From: Candidatus Rifleibacteriota bacterium | GTDB taxonomy: Bacteria; Riflebacteria; Ozemobacteria; Ozemobacterales; Ozemobacteraceae | NCBI GenBank assembly: GCA_029565415.1 | Contig: JAKQOH010000002.1 | Coordinates: 1 to 19,713, forward strand | Reading direction: 5' to 3' | Length of the DNA stretch: 19,713 nucleotides | Part shown: in pieces, positions 15,528 to 19,713 of the stretch | Layout: each line of letters starts with the position of its first letter | Position numbering within the stretch: position 1 is the stretch's first letter | Notes under the pieces: generated by a model | The model's database searches: none | What the model was told of the DNA's origin: nothing | What the model saw: only the letters and a program-made list of their open reading frames with translations | Position numbers and translations under genes: made by a program

Positions 15528-16634
15528 TCATTCGGGAGTCTCGCGCAGCACCTCGTCATAAACGCCCGTCGAACCAGGGATCAGCAGGAACATCGCCGTC
15601 TTGAACCGCTTCGCGGCAGCCGTCAGGAGGGGATGTTCCTCATCCCCGCGAAGCCGGACGGCAAGCTCGTGGCGCTGCAAAGCATAATCGACTTCCGAGA
15701 GGGCGCGTGCCTCGTCGATGACCGTGTCGATCCGCGCTCGAACTGCATCGGCGTCGGGCTTCGTCTGCCCGGGGTGGAGCACGCGCTGGCGCTTCATCAG
15801 GAACCGCTTGGCGGCGAAGCGCAGGAACGGCAGCGTCACGCCCGATGCCTGCCGGAGCCTGTCGAGCAGAGGAGCTTCCCAGTCGCCCTCTTCCGCCTGA
15901 CCGATCCGGACCGGGTCGGCCATATCCTTCGTCGGAAGAAGGCAGCAGGAAAAGCTCGAGACGAGGTGCTTCTGCGGGTTCCGCAGGATGGCATCGACCC
16001 GGTTGGCATTCCAGGCCACCAGGATATAGCCGGTGATCCCGTATGCCGCGAGGGCGTGGGACATCCCCTGTTCCCGCCGGATGCCGGGATGATGCGCGAC
16101 GGGGCCAAGCCATGGAATCCTGCCCCAGCGGGGATCGTCCGTCTCCCCGTGGCAGCGGCCGCAGCTCATGGGAGTTGCCGCACGGTCGAACCTGAGGCCG
16201 GCGTTGATCATCGCCGACTCCTCCAGCCGGGCTTTGAGAACCTCCTCGCGGAACACTTCCGGAATCTCCCTGCCGGCTCGGAGAGCACGCTCGAGCCGGA
16301 GGAACGTTCCCAGGAGCGGCCCCCATCGCGGATCCCGGTTTTCCCGGATCACCGGTGGCGGCACGACAGCATCTATCATGACGGCTATTTCACGAAGAGC
16401 CAGGAGCTGCCGGCGGTCCAGCCCCAGCCCGCGGATCAGGTTGATCCCGCTGCAGCGGAGGAGCAGATACCCGCACTGGTAGAGATACCGAGCATCCGGC
16501 CCGGAAGCGGCGACGGGGGGCGTCGCACACGCCGGGGTGCTGAGCGTGATGAGCAGCAGGACCAGGCCAGCCAGCCCCAACCGGAACATCCCGGGGGTAA
16601 CCGATCGCGGGGAATCCGTCACACACTCGTCCAT
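15528..16634 (-). CDS. Secreted protein with a single c-type haem motif, 368 aa
   Basis: Unrecognised exported protein with one CXXCH motif: C158-G-R-C161-H162, in a Pro/Gly/Trp-rich surrounding (SCGRCHGETDDPRWGRIPWL). This is the signature for covalent haem c attachment in the periplasm, though one CXXCH can occur by chance or bind metal. An N-terminal tail of about 15 residues precedes a hydrophobic signal segment (FRLGLAGLVLLLITLSTPAC, 17-36), with cleavage probably near ACA. Other cysteines are C54, C61 and adjacent C230-C231. M191 and M237 are possible distal haem ligands but this is a guess. The rest is mainly helical with basic/acidic heptads. The ATG at 16634 has GGAGG 8 bp upstream and lies 3 bp after the stop of the preceding gene, so the two are surely co-transcribed. 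I recognise no family beyond the haem motif. Confidence 0.8.
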   Translation of the reverse strand: MDECVTDSPRSVTPGMFRLGLAGLVLLLITLSTPACATPPVAASGPDARYLYQCGYLLLRCSGINLIRGLGLDRRQLLALREIAVMIDAVVPPPVIRENRDPRWGPLLGTFLRLERALRAGREIPEVFREEVLKARLEESAMINAGLRFDRAATPMSCGRCHGETDDPRWGRIPWLGPVAHHPGIRREQGMSHALAAYGITGYILVAWNANRVDAILRNPQKHLVSSFSCCLLPTKDMADPVRIGQAEEGDWEAPLLDRLRQASGVTLPFLRFAAKRFLMKRQRVLHPGQTKPDADAVRARIDTVIDEARALSEVDYALQRHELAVRLRGDEEHPLLTAAAKRFKTAMFLLIPGSTGVYDEVLRETPE

Positions 16635-16637
16635 GTC

Positions 16638-18422
16638 TCAGTCCTCCGGCGTCAGGATGCCGTAGCAGCGGCCGAACCAGTAAGCCAGAAGGTATCCGAC
16701 GGGGGCGATCCGGCCGGGGCCGTCGCTGCCGCTGACGATGCGGCGCGGACACTCCTGCCAGATGAAGATGTGGGGCGCCCGCCGATCGATGGGGAACACC
16801 CGGTCCGCCTTGCTGCCATACCGCTCGAACCGATCCGGCCAGGGAAGAATGCGCAGCCCCGGTTCGCTGCCGTTGTCGACGCGCCGCTGCCGCTGATCCG
16901 CGGGATACAGCTCGAGGGTTTTCTTCGCCGCGGCGATCAGGTCTGCCGAAAGCGATGCCGTACCGTGGATATGCCGGATGAAGGTGTACAGGGAGTTGCC
17001 CTCGTCGGCGATGGGCAGGAAAGCCCGGTCGATCGAGTCCCGGGCCGCGGCCTCGATCCCGTTCTCGCGTAGCGTCTCCATGAGCCCGAGCAGCGCGAAC
17101 TGGGTGATGTTCGTCCCGACATAGCTCCGGAGGGCATCCGACAGCTCGTCGAGATTCGAACCGGCCATCGCCCGCCAGCCGGCAGCGCGCGCGACAAGCC
17201 GGTCGGCCGCCTTCCCGAACCCGAGACCACGCGCCGCCCCGGCCCATTTTTCAACATTCTCGGCCAGCCGGCCGATCCAGGCAAAACCCTCCGGACCGCG
17301 CATACAGTCGAGGAGCCCGACGAGAATCTTCCCACGGAGATACCCGACCCCGAACGCCAGACGATGAATTGCCGGAGATATAAATGATACGATATTTTTA
17401 TATCCTGGCCGGAACCGCGCCGCGGCTTCGATGAACAGATCCGTGATGGCGACATGAAGCCCGGCAACGAGGCGGACGGCCGTGTCCTCGTTGATGCCCA
17501 GGAACAGGTCGCTCAGGAGTTGGGACGTTTCCGAGGCCACGACGGGATACCGCCGGCGACCGCACAGCTCGTCTCGGAAAAATGCCTCGAGCTCGGCGTC
17601 CTTCGTGATCCGTGCGGTCGTCCCCGCCATCAGGAGCGCCCTCAGCGCCTCGCCGCCCCGGATCGGCGGGGGTTGGAACGTCGCGAGAACCGCAGCCATC
17701 GTGGCATTCCAGGGAACCGCCCGGCAAAAGGCATTCACCGGGAAGTCATCGACCCGTGCCCACTCCTCGGGCGTGATGCGGTCCTGGTAACAGTACCCGG
17801 CCGAAACGTTGAACATGCTTTTGGGCCGTCCGTCGATACGGGCGACGAGCGCGAGATCGTTCCGCAGCAGATTCCGCCCGACGGCGAGCACATCCGACGC
17901 AACCGCCGCCCGCAAGGTGGGGTCGGCAATCACCGGCCAGGCCAGGCTCCAGGCGAGAAATATCCCCGTGTACTGGTCGCGTGACGTGTCGGGATTCCAG
18001 ACGAGATCCTGATCGGGAGGGGCGCACGGCCGCACATCACCACGCCCGGAAAACCAGTCGCGCCGGCCGAAAAACCTGCCGAGAAATCCGTCCCCGCCCC
18101 CCAGCAGGTGGAGCCGGTGGAACGCCTTCAGCGATGTTTCGACGGCCTCCAGAGCCTTCGGATCGTTCGTCGCCCGCCACCGGAACACCTCGGCAGCGAT
18201 ATACGCCCCGGTCCAGATCGTCGAGTCCCCGCCCCCCGCTGCCCGTTCGAAGCTGCCGTCCGGCCCCGGCACCGCGTCGAACACCATGCCGGCGGGGCAG
18301 TGCAGCTCGCGGATGGCCGCTTCGAACAGCATCGCCTTGTCGAGCAGCGGACCGGCAACGGCTGCCGTGGCCCCCACCAGGCTCAACACCACGAACACCA
18401 GGGTCTGACGGATGCGTTTCAT
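16638..18422 (-). CDS. Secreted helical protein, possible alpha/alpha-toroid fold, 594 aa
   Basis: Function not recognised. A clear signal peptide (RIRQTLVFVVLSLVGATAAV, cleavage after AVA at about 23) sends it to the periplasm or beyond. The mature part looks helical with repeated helix pairs. Residues 66-90 (DSTIWTGAYIAAEVFRWRAT then NDPKALEA) and 148-163 (RDQYTGIFLAWSLAWP) resemble the W-T-G/Y-T-G helix starts seen in six-hairpin-type (alpha/alpha)6 carbohydrate-active proteins. This is a resemblance by eye, so substrate and catalysis are unproven. The C-terminus is aromatic (GYLLAYWFGRCYGILTPED). The ATG at 18422 has GGAG 9 bp upstream. It is the first gene of the minus-strand cluster, 3 bp before the monohaem gene. 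Codons around residues 341-354 are strikingly A/T-ending compared with flanking sequence. Confidence 0.8.
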   Translation of the reverse strand: MKRIRQTLVFVVLSLVGATAAVAGPLLDKAMLFEAAIRELHCPAGMVFDAVPGPDGSFERAAGGGDSTIWTGAYIAAEVFRWRATNDPKALEAVETSLKAFHRLHLLGGGDGFLGRFFGRRDWFSGRGDVRPCAPPDQDLVWNPDTSRDQYTGIFLAWSLAWPVIADPTLRAAVASDVLAVGRNLLRNDLALVARIDGRPKSMFNVSAGYCYQDRITPEEWARVDDFPVNAFCRAVPWNATMAAVLATFQPPPIRGGEALRALLMAGTTARITKDAELEAFFRDELCGRRRYPVVASETSQLLSDLFLGINEDTAVRLVAGLHVAITDLFIEAAARFRPGYKNIVSFISPAIHRLAFGVGYLRGKILVGLLDCMRGPEGFAWIGRLAENVEKWAGAARGLGFGKAADRLVARAAGWRAMAGSNLDELSDALRSYVGTNITQFALLGLMETLRENGIEAAARDSIDRAFLPIADEGNSLYTFIRHIHGTASLSADLIAAAKKTLELYPADQRQRRVDNGSEPGLRILPWPDRFERYGSKADRVFPIDRRAPHIFIWQECPRRIVSGSDGPGRIAPVGYLLAYWFGRCYGILTPED

Positions 18423-18440
18423 CTCTGCGACTCCTCTGCC

Positions 18441-18454
18441 GCGCCACAGGGCGC
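18441..18454. repeat. Small hairpin in the leader of the 594-aa gene
   Basis: GCGCC-ACAG-GGCGC, a 5-bp perfect stem with a tetraloop, lies just upstream of the ribosome site of the gene starting at 18422. It could tune translation, but such a short GC hairpin may arise by chance in DNA of this composition. Confidence 0.3.
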
Positions 18455-18517
18455 TTCGCTCGATCCGGTCCCCGGGCCGTGCCCACCGGGCCGGCGACGG
18501 GGCCGTCTTTTGCCGTC

Positions 18518-18525
18518 AGTATACT
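18518..18525. promoter_or_regulatory. Palindromic AGTATACT in the divergent spacer (candidate -10 both ways)
   Basis: AGTATACT is a perfect 8-bp palindrome that offers TATACT as a -10 element on either strand, between the divergently read 594-aa gene and the membrane protein gene. No good -35 is visible on either side. On the minus strand TATACTGAC resembles the TATACTGTC candidate at 15483-15488. Confidence 0.35.
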
Positions 18526-19713
18526 ATGGACAACCCGGCACGGCGCCGATACACTTTGAGCGTGTCGAACAGGAAACGGAAAAAAGCATCTGGGCCGGCG
18601 CCGTCCGCCGTCCTTCCCCCGAAGAAAACACCCCGGCCGGCGCTTCCCGTTCCACGCACGGTCGAGGATTCCTGCGGGCCGGCTTCGGAACTGGTCGCTC
18701 CCTGGTCGTGGTGTTTCACGCGGTTTTCGACGGCTCTGGCCACTACGCTGGTGCTCTGCCCCACCCTGTGGCTGGTGCTCATCGTGATCCGAAAGCACCT
18801 GTTTCCCGGCAATCCGTTCTACTGGAACCACGAGATGACGCTGACGCTGGCCTTCACGGTGGCGGGCGTGACCAGCCTTTTCCTGGCCCGTCTGCTCAAC
18901 CAGCTGATCGTCGATCTCTCAGGGTATCACCCCGACATGCACGGACTTCTCTCGGGGCTTCGCGACCGGTTTCACGACTGGCGGTGGCTCGTTCCCGGCC
19001 CGTTGCTGCTGGGCGCCGTGGCCATCTCGATCCGGTATGTCACGGCCCTGGAGTTCACCCCCTTCGACACGTTGGCCGTGGATCTCCTGTTCTCGGGCTG
19101 GCTGCTGGTCGGATTTTTCTTCATGCTGAACGCGACGGTGCTGTGCGGGCGGTATACCGAGCTCGTCCGGCGTATCGCCCACGAGGTGGCCGTCGGCAAG
19201 CTCGGTCGCGCCGAAACGGGCCTGCTGAGCCGTTTCTATCTGAAGGTCGCCGTCCTGGCGACGGTGCATTTCGGCCTCTGCGTCATCATCATCTATACCC
19301 TGCACCTGGTCTACACCTATCGCGGTCTGATGTGGCCCGCCTATGCCCTGTTGCGCTGGCGGCCGGGCCTCGGCCTCGCAGGTCAGCTTACGATGCTGCT
19401 GAAAGACCCGCTGTTTTTCGAACTGGCGATCTTCTTCGGCCTTCTGGCCCTCGCCTCCCTGGCTCCGCTGCTGTATTTCACCTATCCGCAGTGGGAGGTC
19501 CACAAGCTGCTCGACGCCCGCCGTCAGGCGCTACTGGCCGGCGTCCGCAGCCGGCTCGACGAGGTCGAGCGCCGCCTCACGCCCGACGCGCCCGAAGCCG
19601 AGTTCGACCTGTTCGACCGCCGCCGGAGCGCCGTTCGCGCGATCGAGGAGATGCCGACGTGGCCGTTCTCGGGGTATGGAACTCTCGGAACCGTGCTTCT
19701 CATCGCGCTTCCC
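18526..19713 (+). CDS. Polytopic membrane protein, C-terminus outside window
   Basis: Unrecognised integral membrane protein; the frame stays open to the right edge (396 codons visible). A basic, proline-rich N-terminal tail (MDNPARRRYTLSVSNRKRKK and on) of about 65 residues precedes about six hydrophobic segments: near TALATTLVLCPTLWLVLIVI, LTLAFTVAGVTSLFLARLLN, WLVPGPLLLGAVAISI, LLFSGWLLVGFFFMLNATVL, LKVAVLATVHFGLCVIIIYT and LAIFFGLLALASLAPLLYF. A charged cytoplasmic helix (HKLLDARRQALLAGVRSRLD, EVERRL) then leads to RAIEEMPTWPFSGYGTLGTV, the start of another membrane segment. The start is uncertain: ATG 18526 has no ribosome site and directly follows a TATACT that would place the transcript start after it, so TTG 18556 or GTG 18562 are alternatives. 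It is transcribed divergently from the minus-strand cluster. Confidence 0.75.
   Translation, partial: MDNPARRRYTLSVSNRKRKKASGPAPSAVLPPKKTPRPALPVPRTVEDSCGPASELVAPWSWCFTRFSTALATTLVLCPTLWLVLIVIRKHLFPGNPFYWNHEMTLTLAFTVAGVTSLFLARLLNQLIVDLSGYHPDMHGLLSGLRDRFHDWRWLVPGPLLLGAVAISIRYVTALEFTPFDTLAVDLLFSGWLLVGFFFMLNATVLCGRYTELVRRIAHEVAVGKLGRAETGLLSRFYLKVAVLATVHFGLCVIIIYTLHLVYTYRGLMWPAYALLRWRPGLGLAGQLTMLLKDPLFFELAIFFGLLALASLAPLLYFTYPQWEVHKLLDARRQALLAGVRSRLDEVERRLTPDAPEAEFDLFDRRRSAVRAIEEMPTWPFSGYGTLGTVLLIALP

Noticed and set aside
13762..15561. 599-codon plus-strand frame opposite the VIT/vWA gene
   Set aside because: Antisense shadow; composition rich in Arg/Asp/His/Gly/Leu, no domain, and the minus strand has clear VIT, MIDAS and DUF2135 motifs.
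15474..17072. 532-codon plus-strand frame spanning parts of two minus-strand genes
   Set aside because: Crosses the 3-bp junction of two well-supported genes with good ribosome sites; composition is that of a shadow frame.
1..19713. CRISPR arrays, tRNAs, insertion sequences, prophage or anti-phage defence genes
   Set aside because: I saw no direct repeat-spacer pattern, tRNA-like cloverleaf, transposase or integrase motif, or recognised defence domain. The vWA protein alone, without an ATPase or effector partner, does not justify a defence call.

Overview
This 19.7 kb window is gene-dense chromosomal DNA with high GC content (about 60-65% by eye). It carries strong Shine-Dalgarno sites, several GTG starts and tightly packed operons. 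Two outer-membrane TolC-type channels and two RND pumps mark a diderm (Gram-negative-type) bacterium. I cannot assign a phylum from sequence alone. There is no rRNA, tRNA, CRISPR array, transposase or phage gene.

Left half (1-10753): two complete-looking tripartite RND efflux operons stand back to back and read outward from a shared spacer near 4511-4717. The left operon (minus strand) is TetR regulator -> TolC channel -> HlyD/RND adaptor -> RND pump, with the pump's C-terminus beyond the left edge. The right operon (plus strand) is MarR regulator -> TolC channel -> adaptor -> RND pump, and ends in a strong intrinsic terminator at about 10770-10809. The two operons mirror each other in gene order but use regulators of different families. 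An 18-bp near-perfect palindrome next to a good sigma70-type promoter lies upstream of tetR and is the likely TetR operator. Three junctions overlap by 4 bp (GTGA or ATGA), suggesting translational coupling.

Middle (10810-12094): a single ADP-ribosylglycohydrolase (DraG-like) gene on the plus strand with an unusual hydrophobic C-terminal tail, followed by a hairpin terminator shared with the converging minus-strand genes.

Right half (12095-18422, minus strand): a four-gene cluster. In transcription order it encodes an unrecognised secreted alpha-helical (possibly alpha/alpha-toroid) protein, a secreted protein with one CXXCH haem-binding motif, a large VIT + vWA + DUF2135 envelope protein, and a small single-domain rhodanese. 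Spacings are 3, 95 and 2 bp. This is the least explained part of the window and the best candidate for an undescribed envelope module.

Right edge (18526-19713, plus strand): a divergently transcribed polytopic membrane protein, cut off by the window end.

Several genes contain short islands (about 10-17 codons) of A/T-ending codons inside otherwise GC-rich coding sequence; these are reported as a separate observation.
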